Source of the DNA: Porogramme epimiltina
Lineage: Eukaryota; Basidiomycota; Agaricomycetes; Polyporales; Polyporaceae
NCBI GenBank assembly: GCA_900155495.1
Contig: FTLJ01000312.1
Location: forward strand, 1 to 63,066
DNA: 63,066 nt
Direction: 5' to 3'
The position numbers and the translations under genes were made by a program. Below the pieces are notes generated by a model that worked only from the letters and a program-made list of their open reading frames with translations, had not been told where the DNA came from and ran no database searches. The first letter of the stretch is position 1, and each line of letters opens with the position of its first letter. Shown in pieces: positions 1-10,375 of the stretch.

Positions 1-1021
1 TAGCGCCCATTGCGCTACATAGCATCTGGATTTTTTTCTGATGAACGGACATGGTATACGAGAAGAAGACCATCTCCCACGTGTTGATACCTTTCAGTTC
101 AATCCGGCGGATACGACATGGGAGCGCGAGAACGTATAGGTCAACGAGGCCGCAAGAGGAATAATAGTCGAGCATGGGCCAGGAGGGTTCGCCGGGACGG
201 CCATTGCGCCGACGATTTCTGACATGGATGCTGATAGCCATCTGTGTGTCCTCATCAGGGGACGTGCTGACGCCACACACTTCCGGTGTGCAAGTTTGAA
301 GGGAGGTGACATTCGGGTACGTTCGGACCCAAGATACGACATATCCGGTATGATCACCCAATATGGTAAGTAGCCGAACGTTTGGGTACACGGGATAGGA
401 GGGGCGCCACACTCCGCAAGTTTTCCAGGGCCCGCAAATAATTTCTGTGAGGGTGGAGCTCGCTGCGCTGAAAAGAGCTGCGGGATTCACCTCCTCGGGG
501 ATCCTGTCATTGCACCGGTCTTGGAACGACATATTCACAGTTCGGAGCGGCCACGAGGCGGTTTTGATGAGGGCAAACGTATTCCGCCAGACGAAGGTAG
601 CCTCAAAAGCTTCAACCGTCTTGAGGGACGCCAGCGCAGGAGCTATGTCGCTGTGAAGCTTGAGGAAGTCCTCGGCATGGTACAAGACGAGCGACTTGAG
701 TTTGGTCGCCTGCCGAAGAGTGCCTGCCAACCGGCCCGCTACGTCGGGCGAGAGAGTGTCTCCGCTGACGATCCTAAGGGCCCGCACGAAGTGCCACCGG
801 TGCCCGTGCTCTGCCGCCATGAAGAGCAAGAAGGACAGCATGTCTTCGTCTGTTTGCTCAATATTGATATCAATTTGCCTCAGGTCCTCCAAGACATACT
901 TCGCGCCGTCTCTGTGAAGTGCTTTGCACGTGCGCATGAGGGTGAGGATGGTGCCGCGGGTCGAGTAGGCGGCGATATAATCGAGAATGTCATGATTGAG
1001 ACGAGGAGAGCGGGCGTCCAT
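1..1021 (-). CDS. F-box-like protein, copy 1 (3' end outside window)
   Basis: The frame is open for 340 codons from the ATG at 1019-1021 to the window edge with no stop, so the C-terminus is missing. The first 40 residues resemble an F-box (MDARSPRLNHDILDYIAA, then a leucine-rich stretch ending TCKALHR). The rest is an irregular leucine-rich region with no further recognised motif. F-box proteins usually act as substrate adaptors of SCF ubiquitin ligases; the substrate cannot be inferred. It is a clear paralogue of the gene at 2175-3347: the two align along the whole visible length, for example KATKLKSLVL here versus SATKLKSLVL there, and WVRTYPNVTSLQT in both. No intron is apparent. Start choice is supported because the paralogue starts at the same residue and the bases just upstream are also conserved. 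Confidence 0.75.
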   Translation of the reverse strand, partial: MDARSPRLNHDILDYIAAYSTRGTILTLMRTCKALHRDGAKYVLEDLRQIDINIEQTDEDMLSFLLFMAAEHGHRWHFVRALRIVSGDTLSPDVAGRLAGTLRQATKLKSLVLYHAEDFLKLHSDIAPALASLKTVEAFEATFVWRNTFALIKTASWPLRTVNMSFQDRCNDRIPEEVNPAALFSAASSTLTEIICGPWKTCGVWRPSYPVYPNVRLLTILGDHTGYVVSWVRTYPNVTSLQTCTPEVCGVSTSPDEDTQMAISIHVRNRRRNGRPGEPSWPMLDYYSSCGLVDLYVLALPCRIRRIELKGINTWEMVFFSYTMSVHQKKIQMLCSAMGA

Positions 1022-2174
1022 GATCCTAACACTAGACGTTAACTCGAGTAGACCGAAGAAGGAGGCGTCTACTTACATTTCGTGGCTCTTCATCAAATCC
1101 GTTCGGCGTGCCCTGGTTCCGATATTCCTAGCAGGTTGTTAGCTCGGGCGATGCGCTGGCAGACTATTTATTAAGTAACGTGACTTTTCAGTTGCGTAAA
1201 CGCCGGCCCTAAATCGACGCGTCTCTAATAAGCACCGCAAAAACTTATAAGTAACGAAGGCTATTCTAGGCGAGTGCACATGGGATGATTTGGGTACCGT
1301 TCGTGAACGCCATCCGCCGTCACGGGGGGGAGGGGGAGGAGGTGCACACGATGTGGCAGTATATGTTCGCCGAACGGGCCCTCATGTTCGAAGACAAATA
1401 AGGAACTGGCAGGCCTCGGGCGACATGCCGGCAAGACATCGAGAAGCTATAGAGAGTTTGCCTGTTAGGTGACTCAGACTAGAAGAAGAATCAACACCGG
1501 AGTCGTCATCATTACCAGCATATGTACTCTATCGTGCATCACAAGTGCCCGTGGTCGACATCAGTGTCAGTTGAAACATCGTCAGTGAACAGTACCAACG
1601 CCCTCAATGCCGACCGTCTCCTAGTACACTGCGAATGAAGACTTTTGAACGAGCTGCCCGGGGCTGCATGAGAATTTTCGCACGGCCTGTCTAAATCTTC
1701 TCCAACTCGTGATAATACACCGACTACTGTGAGAATCGGGACTGGAACAAAGGACGAGTGACATAGTCGACAGCTGTCTCAATTACAGACAGTCCCCAAT
1801 GACGGATATAGTATTCAAAACCACTAGTAGCACAACGCTGCCCGTATATATTGTATATTTCTGTCCCAGTTCACCCCGTAATCTTTCAGAACCACCACTC
1901 TGACCTGCTGAAGACATACTGCTTGTCATCTGAGACGATGATCTGTATAGTTTCAAGGGATGGCAGAGCTGGGAAGGCGAGCGTCAGAAATGTTGAAAAG
2001 TGTGCCCCTACGTCGGCTATGAATGTCGTGAACATAGCGACCACGGACTCCTTATAAGCTTCCGGTGGATCTCCTACCTCCCCCTTAAGCCGGATAATCA
2101 AGGTTCGCAGCCGAACGAGGTGGGGGAGCCACGACAGAGCCGCGCCGACCTGCGTTGTTTCGTGAGCATTTTCA
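1022..2174. other. Intergenic region with duplicated F-box promoter
   Basis: No gene recognised. The part nearest the first F-box gene (about 1022-1560) is diverged but alignable to 3348-3775 upstream of the second copy; for example the stretch around 1493-1550 matches that around 3705-3770. The remaining part, about 1560-2174, contains only short frames without recognisable motifs and presumably includes the 3' region of the second F-box gene. Confidence 0.6.
1202..1221. promoter_or_regulatory. Conserved promoter element, copy 1
   Basis: Reads CCGGCCCTAAATCGACGCG from 1203 with one more shared G before it. It lies about 180 bp upstream of the first F-box ATG. The same 19 nt occur at 3501-3519 and 6633-6651. 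Between the two F-box copies the surrounding upstream DNA is much more diverged than this block, which argues for selection on it. On the gene strand it contains TTTAGGGCC, a TTAGGG-type core of the kind bound by Myb/telobox proteins such as Tbf1; that link is inference only. Confidence 0.6.
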
Positions 2175-3347
2175 TTAGCGTGGATATTTGGATGGACTCA
2201 CTAAAGCTGCATGAATGCACCCCATTAAGGTCTTGGGTTTCCCCGTAGCAGTAACATCGAGGAGACGCAGATCTGCGAGAATGTGTCCGTCAGGCTTGAT
2301 GACGGTTCGCAGGGAGGAAAGGTAGCTTGAAGGCAGGTCGCCGATAAGCAGCTCTTCTGGGCGTGCACGAGACATGCTGTACGGTAACATGGCCACCTCC
2401 CATTCGGTGATACGTTTCAGTTCAATTCGGCGGATACGATATGGAAGTGCGAGAATGTGTAGGTTGACGAGACAGCATGAGGAGTACCGTTCGAGCTTGC
2501 GCCAGGACGGCTCGCCGGGGCGGTTATTGAGCGCGAAATTCCTGGCATGGAGGCTGTTGATAGTCTCGATGCTATAATGACCCCTTGCGCAGTGACACAC
2601 AGCCGGTGCGAAAGTCTGAAGGGAGGTGACATTGGGGTATGTTCGGACCCAAGACGCGACTTGTGCATCGTGGCCATCCAATATGGTGAGCAGACCAACG
2701 TTTGGATACACGGGATAGGAGGAGAGCCACTGTCCGTGATTATCCTGGCGCTTGTAGACGAGTTCTGTGAGGATGGGGCTCGCCACGCTGAAAAGCGCCG
2801 CGGGGTGAACCCCCTCGGGTGCCTCACCCTCGCGTTCGGACTGGTTTTGAAACGATACGTCCGCGGTTCTGAGACGCCATTGAGCGGTCTGGATGAGAGA
2901 GAGCGTACGTCGCCAGACGAAAGTGGCCTTGAAAACTTCGACCGCCGTGAGAGACGCCAATACTGGAGCTATGCCGTTGTGAAGCCCAAGGAAATGGTCG
3001 GCGTGGTGCAAGACGAGCGACTTGAGTTTCGTCGCGCTGCCGAACGCGCCTGGGAGTTGACGCACTATGTCGGGGGATAGGGAGCCCTTGCCGACGAACC
3101 TGAGGGCCCGCACGAAGTGCCACCGACGTCCCTGACCTCTCGCCATGAAGCACAAGAAGGGCTGTACGCTTTCCTGGGGCTTCTCGGTGTCGATATCGAT
3201 ATCCTTAAGGTGATGCAAGAGGTGTTTCACGTTGTATCTGTAGAGCAATTTGCACGTGCGCATGAGGGTAAGGACAGTCTCGCGGGTTGAGTGGGCGGCG
3301 ATATTGTCGAGGACATCATAATTGAGACGGGGAGATTTGGCTTCCAT
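2175..3347 (-). CDS. F-box-like protein, copy 2
   Basis: An uninterrupted 390-residue frame. The N-terminus (MEAKSPRLNYDVLDNIAA, followed by LTLMRTCKLLYR) resembles an F-box; the remainder is leucine-rich with spaced LxxL patterns such as LLTILDGHDAQVASWVRTYP, consistent with a degenerate repeat domain that would bind a substrate. A role as an SCF ubiquitin-ligase adaptor follows from the fold class and is not shown by the sequence. It is a tandem, same-strand paralogue of the gene at 1-1021, and the duplication includes about 430-500 bp of upstream DNA. No TATA box was seen upstream; instead the 19-nt shared element lies about 155 bp before the ATG. Intronless, unlike most genes in this window. 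Confidence 0.75.
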   Translation of the reverse strand: MEAKSPRLNYDVLDNIAAHSTRETVLTLMRTCKLLYRYNVKHLLHHLKDIDIDTEKPQESVQPFLCFMARGQGRRWHFVRALRFVGKGSLSPDIVRQLPGAFGSATKLKSLVLHHADHFLGLHNGIAPVLASLTAVEVFKATFVWRRTLSLIQTAQWRLRTADVSFQNQSEREGEAPEGVHPAALFSVASPILTELVYKRQDNHGQWLSSYPVYPNVGLLTILDGHDAQVASWVRTYPNVTSLQTFAPAVCHCARGHYSIETINSLHARNFALNNRPGEPSWRKLERYSSCCLVNLHILALPYRIRRIELKRITEWEVAMLPYSMSRARPEELLIGDLPSSYLSSLRTVIKPDGHILADLRLLDVTATGKPKTLMGCIHAALVSPSKYPR

Positions 3348-3874
3348 GATCCTAACATCGGAGGTTAACTCGACACAACTGAAGAGGGAGAGTGACCAAC
3401 ATTTGGTTGCCCTTCGATGCGTTCTTTCTCCGAGACTGTGGCCTGTCCTAGTTCAGATACACCTAACAGCTGGTGTTATGCTTGGGTCTCGAGGGACGTG
3501 CCGGCCCTAAATCGACGCGAGGAATAAGCGCCAACGGGGAGTTGACACTTCGCGTTGGAATAGAAATCAAGAACCAGACTAGAATATGGGTGCCCTGTGA
3601 TGGAACGTCACAGACCTGGGTTTGTGTAATATTGTATGGCGGAAAATCACTTTCCTTACTCGAACATACCACGAGCTCTGCCCTCCAGTTATACCAGAAG
3701 AAGAACCGACCCCGGAGTCGTGATCATTACCCGTCTATGTACTCTAATCGTGCAACACAAGTGCGCATACTACTAACCAAGCGTGCGCGCGCCCCCTACA
3801 CGGGCGCGCAGCGTAATTTTGAGTGAGGGAGCGAATAAGTAAAGCCATAACGCGTCGTAAAACAACCCCTCCGC
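3348..3874. other. Intergenic region between F-box copy 2 and siderophore transporter
   Basis: Holds the upstream region of the F-box gene (to about 3775) and then the 3' flank of the siderophore transporter, which ends at 3875. No additional gene is seen. Confidence 0.6.
3500..3519. promoter_or_regulatory. Conserved promoter element, copy 2
   Basis: Same 20 bases as at 1202-1221, located about 155 bp upstream of the ATG of F-box copy 2. An adjacent ATAAGCRCC is also kept between the two copies. See the finding on this element. Confidence 0.6.
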
Positions 3875-6215
3875 TCAATCGCGGACCTTCGCATCGCGCT
3901 CAGACTCGCTGTCCGAGCCCGCCTCCGCATGCGCGTGGGCGCGAGCGCGGGCGTGCGCGCCCTCGAGCTCCGCCTCCGGCAGACTCTGCTCGTCGCCAAG
4001 GCGCGGGTCGCGCAGGAGCAGCGCGAACGCGAGCAGGGGCACGCACAGGCAGATGCCCGTCACGCACAGCAGGCGCTGCGTGTGCTTGTACGCGGCGACG
4101 ATCGCGTCGCGCTCGGGCGTGCCAAAGTCGTACAGGATGGCGGTCGTGAGCGGGGACGCGTACACGGCCGCGGCGAGCGTGTCGTTGCCGAGCCGGGAGG
4201 AGAGCGCGCCGGGGAGGACGTTCGTCCAGATCGCGCCCGAGACGGAGCCGCCGAGCGCGCTGCCGATGTTGTACGAGGCGAGGTAGAGCGCGGTGATCAC
4301 CGCGAGGTCTGTGAGGAGGAGCGGGGTTAGGTTGGAGGGGAAAAGGAGGGAGGGGAGGGGGAAAGGGGAGACGCACGCTCGTGGCGGGTGTTGGCTTGGA
4401 TGCTGGCCTGCGCGGGGTAGGCGAACATGCCGCCGCCGAAGCCGAGGACGACCTGCGCGCCGACGATCGCGTGGTGGCTCGCCTCGCCGCCGCGGAAGCG
4501 GATCAGGAGGCCGAACGCGACCATGAACAGGACGACGCCGAAGACGATGCTGTATCAGGAACGCGTTAGCCGTGGTGGAGAATGAGCGGCGGAGGAAGAG
4601 CGACGCACAAGGGCTTGAGGCGGCGGGCGTAGCGCACCACGAGGCCGAGGGCGCAGCCGACGATGACGGAGGTGAACGAGTACACGCTCGTGATGCGCGT
4701 CGCGGACTTGATCGACTCGCCGAAGGCGACGACGAGGACGGTGTAGAGGTAGCTGAGGTGGGGCCGCTCGTTAGGCACGCTCCCCCGCAGTCGTGTGATC
4801 GCCCTGACTCACTCTCCCTGGAGGTACCAAGCGAAGTTGAGGAACATGGCAATGAAGATGGCAGCCCAGACGCCGCGATCCTTGAGGAGCTTCGTGACAT
4901 GCGGGGAATGAGCATCTGGTAGTGCGGACAGTGTGCGATGGGGGGGGACTCACGCGGAAGGGCACGAGAGGGTGCTTGGCCTTCATCTCCCAGATGACGA
5001 ACGCGGGGATGCAGCACACACCGATCACCAGCATAGCGATGATGTGGCCGGCCTTCCACTGCTCCTTGGCCGAGCCGGCAATGGTGAACGGCACCAGAAT
5101 GAGAGCGAAAACTATGAAGCGCATTGAGGGCACAGCCACATGAAGATCCAGACGGAGAGTGCGCACCAGCGATAAGCAGAATGATCCCGATGACATCAAG
5201 TTGCCAGAAGATGGCAACAGCGAGCTTCTTGAATCCTGAAGCACCGCTAAGCTAATCAAAAAAGACCAACGGGACGACTAGTGCCTACCGAGCTGTTCGA
5301 ACGGCGTCCGGTACGTCTCCATGCCCTTCGTCTTTGATGCGCGACGGCTGGCGATGAAGAGCGTTAAGCAGAGAGGGATCGCAGCGACTAGATTTTTGGA
5401 AACGTATTGAGCAAATGGCCTCGCAGAGATGCATGTATGCGGACTGACCGGTGTAGAGGATAGTCCACATGCCGATACCCCAACGCCAGGTCGTGCGAGC
5501 GAGAACCGCTTCCGAAATATTACCCGACACCCAAGTGTTGATCTGGACGGCGCACATGAGATGCGGGCTTGCTTGAGGACCGAACGGAGGGGCCACTCAC
5601 AATGAACGGCAGGGCGGGGATGAACGAGAAGAAGACACGGTTGCGGAGCGAAGTGGTGTCGCCAATGAGGACCTCAATAATGAGCATGATCGCCGTGTAT
5701 CCAATCTATATGGTACGGGAGCGCACGATATTATTTCTATGAACGCGACGTAGTGCAACCGAGTAACGACGGACCTGGTAAAGGATGGCACCACCGGCGA
5801 AGGACTGAACACCGTTCGAGCACGCCTCAATGATGGTGCCGACGACGTAGAAGAGGATGGAGGCGACGAGGACCTCGAAGCGGCCGAAGACATCCATGAG
5901 CTTCGCGATGGTCGGCTGCGCGGCGGCAGCGATGACCGCGCGGAGGACGTTCACGGTCGCGAGGAGGGAGTGGGTCGCATACGAGTTGGTCGCGTACGAC
6001 TGGTAGGTGTAGCGGATGGTGCCGTCGAGGCCGTAGGCGTAGGCGACGAGGAAGATGCTGACGAAGAGCACGACCTTTGTCCACTTTGTGAACGTCGCGG
6101 AGAGGGCCTCGATGCGGCGGACGCCGGGGGAGGTGGCGCCGAGGAGGAGGAACTCGTCGGACGCGCCGGGGCGGGTCGCGCTGGAGGAGGGGGCGTGTGC
6201 GTCGGCGGCGGACAT
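3875..6215 (-). CDS. Siderophore-iron transporter (MFS, SIT family)
   Basis: About ten exons with short introns. The N-terminal cytosolic segment ends in [12 protein letters not shown], followed by the SIT-type first helices ([16 protein letters not shown], then [13 protein letters not shown] and [14 protein letters not shown]). Later exons give [26 protein letters not shown], the loop with [10 protein letters not shown], then [21 protein letters not shown] and the last helices with [19 protein letters not shown]. Proteins of this family take up ferric-siderophore complexes by proton symport at the plasma membrane or vesicles. The C-terminal tail is rich in Ala, Arg, His, Asp and Glu and looks disordered. 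No siderophore synthetase is nearby, so it may import siderophores made elsewhere in the genome or by other organisms. Divergently transcribed from SLD5. Exon order and motifs are convincing; exact junctions were set by eye. Confidence 0.9.
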
Positions 6216-6816
6216 GTCGCTGGTGGCTGCGCGTTGAACAGGGCGCGGGCGCGGGCGGGACTCGAGTCTCGGAGGGGGGCGAGGCGAGCGTGCGCGACGG
6301 ACGAGGGCGTCGGAGCCGCGCGCGAGGCTGCTCTTAAGCGGGGCGCGCGGGCGGGGGAGGAGGCGGCCTGGAAGGAAATTTTATCAGATTAGATGGGGCC
6401 CTGTCTGCACAATCTGATAAACCGGACGTGCCTGGGCAATCTCCTGGGACGCATCGGCGGGCCGAGACGCGTTTTATTGCGAAAAGAGAGGCGAAACGCG
6501 CGAAACGAGTGGGGCGGCCAAGCGCGGCCTCTCGCGGCAGCCAAGAGCAGACGCCGGCGCGCCCACAGCGACCGCGGAGGTGCAGTTTTCTCACGAATTT
6601 CGCACGGCATCCCCAGCCGACGCGCGTCTTGCCCGGCCCTAAATCGACGCGTCCCCTCAGCCGCCCGTCTGCCTGCGTCTGCCCCGCCCGCCCACCGGAC
6701 GCGTCGAGGCACGCCGGCCACTCCTTGTCCCTTCCGTCCTCGATCGCCTCCGCCCGTCCTCCGTCCCGCGCTCCCTCCGTTTCACCTTTGCTCTTTACCA
6801 CTCTGCCGTTCGCAAT
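6216..6816. promoter_or_regulatory. Divergent promoter region of siderophore transporter and SLD5
   Basis: Very GC-rich, with long CT- and GA-rich stretches and no clear TATA box. The SLD5-proximal half carries the 19-nt shared element (6633-6651). Long open frames on both strands here are GC-driven and match no family I recognise. Confidence 0.5.
6633..6651. promoter_or_regulatory. Conserved promoter element, copy 3
   Basis: Nineteen bases identical to those upstream of both F-box genes, here about 165 bp before the SLD5 ATG and about 420 bp from the transporter ATG. Relative to SLD5 its orientation is opposite to that at the F-box genes, so if functional it would work in either direction. 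Confidence 0.6.
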
Positions 6817-7895
6817 ATGGCCGCTGCTTGGAACGACGCCCCCGACCAGCCCGTCGCAGGGCCCTCCTTCATCGATCGCGCCCGGAACGCACCCGAGGAT
6901 GATGATGTCCCCATGAGCGACGCCTTTCGCAGGAGCCGCTCTGCCGGCTTCCTGCTCCCCCAAGATGCCGCAGAGGAGACGCCGTTCCAGCAGCTCATCC
7001 GCCACTGGCTCAACGAGCGCCACGCGCCGGACATCTTGCCGGGCCAGGAGCTGCTGCTAGGACGCCTGCTAGACCACATCCGGAAGCAGGTGAGTCGCGC
7101 TATCCTCCCAATCATCCTCCCCGCCGGACTCAGGGCGCGCGGCACGGCGGATCACGAGCCCCAGCTGATGCGCTTCAGCTCTAGTCCAGCGATGTCGACC
7201 TGCTGCGCGGCGACCCCGACTCCTCGGAAGAGGAGCACTTCAGGATCATGCTCGTGCAGACCGAGATCGAACGAGTCAAATTCGTCATCCGCTCCTACGT
7301 CCGCACGCGACTGCACAAGGTGAGTTTCCCCGCGTCGCGTCGTCCGGACATTGTGTGATTGTTGCGTTGCCCAGATAGAAAAGTATGCCAAGTTCATCAG
7401 CGTAAATCCTGAGATGCATGAACGCCTGTCAAAGGCCGAGCTCGATCACGCCCGGAGGTCAGTCTCTGGTACAACGAGTGTAGAGAAGTCGCTAATCCAA
7501 TGCGGCAGATATTCTCGGCTACTCGAGTATCACTTCAACCAGGCCGTTTTGCAAAGCCTCCCACTACAGCAACGCTCATTGGAGGAAGATGTAGCATTCA
7601 TGCCTCCCATGGGTACGTGCATACATGCGTTCCGTATCACTTGTTGCTCAACATATGCGTGTCTGCAGTGCCTGCCCCGGACAAGCTACGACCAGTGTTC
7701 GCCCACGCGCTGTTAGATTGTCCACCTATACGGCTACCCGAGTAAGTCCTTATACCGGTATGTTCACCTCACCTCACTGATATTTCTCGTCCCTACAGCG
7801 GTACGCAGACACAGTGGGAGAAAGGACAGATCTCCATGACACCATACTACGTAGTGGAGCATCTAGTGCTTCGCGGAGAGGTGGAGCTTGTATGA
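6817..7895 (+). CDS. SLD5: GINS complex subunit Sld5
   Basis: Six exons (6817-7089, 7185-7319, 7375-7457, 7509-7612, 7669-7741, 7799-7895) give an in-frame 254-residue protein, close to the normal Sld5 size. Diagnostic blocks: PFQQLIRHWLNERHAPDILP, then LLGRLLDHIRKQ and the acidic DPDSSEEEHFRIMLVQTEIE, the helix RVKFVIRSYVRTRLHKIEKY, and the C-terminal domain ending MTPYYVVEHLVLRGEVELV. Sld5 forms GINS with Psf1, Psf2 and Psf3; GINS joins Mcm2-7 and Cdc45 in the CMG replicative helicase in the nucleus. All six exons keep phase with canonical GT-AG boundaries. The 30-odd residues before the conserved part are Ala/Pro/Asp-rich and probably disordered. No TATA box was seen. Confidence 0.95.
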
Positions 7896-8566
7896 TATGG
7901 AGGATGTACTATATATTGTATCACTATTTCATCTGTTTGAGCGTTCAGATCAAAACTAAGGGTTGCTCGCCATAGATTCTCTAGCCACCGAGCTCCCGTA
8001 GGCGGTGAGATTGGCCCTCGACGATGCCCAATATGACTTGCCCCCACGGTCGCCATAACCACTGTGAAGTCGTGTGGCTACCGCTCGATCGCACGTGTCG
8101 TGGTGCTCGCCAGTCATCACAGTATTGATGCGACCCGCGCAAGCCTGCTGCGATCCTCGATCCTCCAGCACGGGTGTAATGCCTTCCGTCGCGTCAACGT
8201 CTGACTCGGGCTGATGCCCCCCCCCCACCTGACAAAGCGCTGTCACCTCCACCGCGCAATTGGACTTCATTTCGTTCATGCTCAGCTCAGCAAGGCGCAC
8301 TGCCGCCGTTCTTGTTACCAGCGCCGATGAACGAGGCAAGAGTTGACGTTTTTAACCGCTTTGACTCGTACTCTGCTGGCGCGGAGCCGTAACACGCCGT
8401 TTTTCTACGTGTCTCCTCGGCTCAGATGATGGCGTAACCGAACGCAACTTCTCCACGGGAGTACACAGAATGCGAGAGCATATATACCTCAGCGTTGGGG
8501 TATAATGACCATCTCATTGTCGCTACACTTATCCTGACTTGTCGTTAACGATCCGCCTCACACACG
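7896..8566. other. Intergenic region, SLD5 to FAD monooxygenase A
   Basis: Contains the 3' flank of SLD5 and the promoter of the monooxygenase. No gene recognised. A run of nine C residues occurs at about 8218-8226. Confidence 0.5.
8480..8487 (+). promoter_or_regulatory. TATA box of FAD monooxygenase A
   Basis: ATATATAC about 80 nt before the ATG at 8567, a usual spacing for regulated fungal genes. Confidence 0.55.
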
Positions 8567-10281
8567 ATGTCCATCCCAGACGTCCCGAAGAAGCTCAGCG
8601 TAGCCATCGTGTACGTCGTCGGACCATTGCCTTTCCCCACGAAGCTGACCCATCGAACAGCGGCGCAGGCTTAGGCGGGCTCCTCCTCGCGCTGGTCCTG
8701 CAAAAGGACAGCCCCGACATAGAGGTCAACATATACGAGGCGCACCACGAGCTCACCGAGGTGGGCGCTGGGATCGGCGTCTGGCCGCGCATCTGGGAGA
8801 TCCTCAGATACGTCGGGCTCGAGGACACCCTGAAGCAGAGCGCCGGGGCAGCGCGTGAGTGCTTCCTGTAGCCTATTGCTCTGCTCTCTCTAGCCTCTGA
8901 TGACCCTACGTGCCTTGAAACAGCGCAGCCTATACGCTTCAGCAAGGCCGACGAGCCCACCGCAGTCGACTTCTACGAGTTCACGCCCTCGCGTACGTCC
9001 CGCCCCTCCTACGCTACGACGTCCTCCCGGGCGCTCACCGCTCAACCCAGTGTACACCTTTCACCGCTCGCAGCTGCTCAAGCTCCTCGGCGCGCACATC
9101 CGCGACCCGGAGTGCGTGCTGCACTTCTCCAAGCGCCTCGAGACGTACGCGGACGGCGACCCCGCGGACGGGCCCGTGACGCTGCACTTCAAGGACGGCT
9201 CGTCCGCGACGTGCGACGTGCTCGTCGGCAGCGACGGGATCCGGTCGACTGTGCGCCGGGAGATGTACGCGCGGCTCGCGGAGGAGGCGGGGCGCGAGGG
9301 CGGAGAAGGGGAAGGGGAAGGGGAAGGAGGCGGGAGGGAGAAGGCGGAGGAGATGTGCGCGATGGTCGAACCGGTGTGGTCTGGGTGGGTGGCGAACCGG
9401 GGGCTGATCCCGACCGCGATGCTTGGGGAGGAGGTGAAGAAGAGGGTCGAGGTGCCGACTATTGTGAGTGTCCGCTTGCTCATTGGGGGGATTGGGGGCG
9501 CTGACGAGGCCTATCAGTTCATCGGGAAGGACAAGAACGTCGTGTGCTACCCGATCGCGCAGGGCAAGATGCTCAACGTCGCAGCGTTCGTGTTGACCCC
9601 GGGATCCGAGGGCGAGCAGACGACGTACGACGGCCCGTGGGTCGCTGCCACCTCGGGAGAAGACGTGGCCAGACAGTTCTCGACCTGGGACAAGGACATC
9701 CAGAGCATCCTCAAGGTCAGCCCATCGCGCCCCCATCCCCTCTCCTCTCCCCTCTCCCCGCGCCCCCGTCCACTGACGCTGACGGCGCCCCGCACACACA
9801 GAGCATGCAGACCCCGAACCTCTGGGCGATCCATACCGTGCGCGAGCTCCCCACCTACGTGCACGGGCGCGCCGCGCTCCTCGGCGACGCCGCGCACGCG
9901 ATGACGACCTTCCAGGCGTCCGGCGCCGGCCAGGCGATCGAGGACGGCTTCGTCCTCGCTGCCGCGCTCCGAGTCGCCGTGCCCGGAACCACGCGCGGGG
10001 TGCTCGCGGCGGCGCTGCGCGCGTACGACGCGGTGCGCCGCCCGCGCGCGCAGGCCGTGCAGCGGCGCTCGCGCGCGAACGGGGAGCTGTCGCACCTCCG
10101 CGCGGGCGCGTGGGCGGGCGTGAGCGCGGAGACGAGCGCCGCGGGCGGGTTTGAAAGGGAGAAGCTGGTGCAGGTGGGCGAGGAGATCGCGCGGATGATG
10201 GATTGGGCGGTGGATGGGTCGGTTATGGAGGACAGGGAGAGGGTGGTGGAGATTGTGCGGGGGTTGGTTGGGAGTGTCTGA
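8567..10281 (+). CDS. FAD-dependent aromatic monooxygenase A (salicylate hydroxylase-like)
   Basis: Six exons (8567-8610, 8661-8854, 8924-8992, 9051-9463, 9518-9715, 9802-10281) give 465 residues in frame. Motifs: dinucleotide-binding GAGLGGLLLA near residue 15, the acidic YEAHHELTEVGAGIG, the DG motif in VGSDGIRSTVRREMY and the FAD ribityl-binding GDAAHAM with FQASGAGQAIEDGFVLA. This is the class A flavoprotein hydroxylase layout (salicylate, 3-hydroxybenzoate or kynurenine monooxygenases). These enzymes hydroxylate phenolics using NAD(P)H and O2; the substrate is unknown. A Gly/Glu-rich insert around residues 165-180 comes from a purine-rich simple repeat and is absent from the two relatives at 41131-43027 and 48660-50497. 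It also lacks two introns near the GD motif that those copies share. Confidence 0.9.
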
Positions 10282-10375
10282 GCTCAGCGCGGCCAAGATG
10301 TAAAATGTTTGTGACCAGTCAATGGATATGCGATAAAGCTATTATACACGCAAGTGGATCCGATATTCTAACTCC

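Noticed and set aside
3875..10281. Siderophore or secondary-metabolite biosynthetic cluster
   Set aside because: A transporter, a monooxygenase and glycosidases are near each other, but no NRPS, PKS, terpene cyclase or pathway regulator is present in the window.
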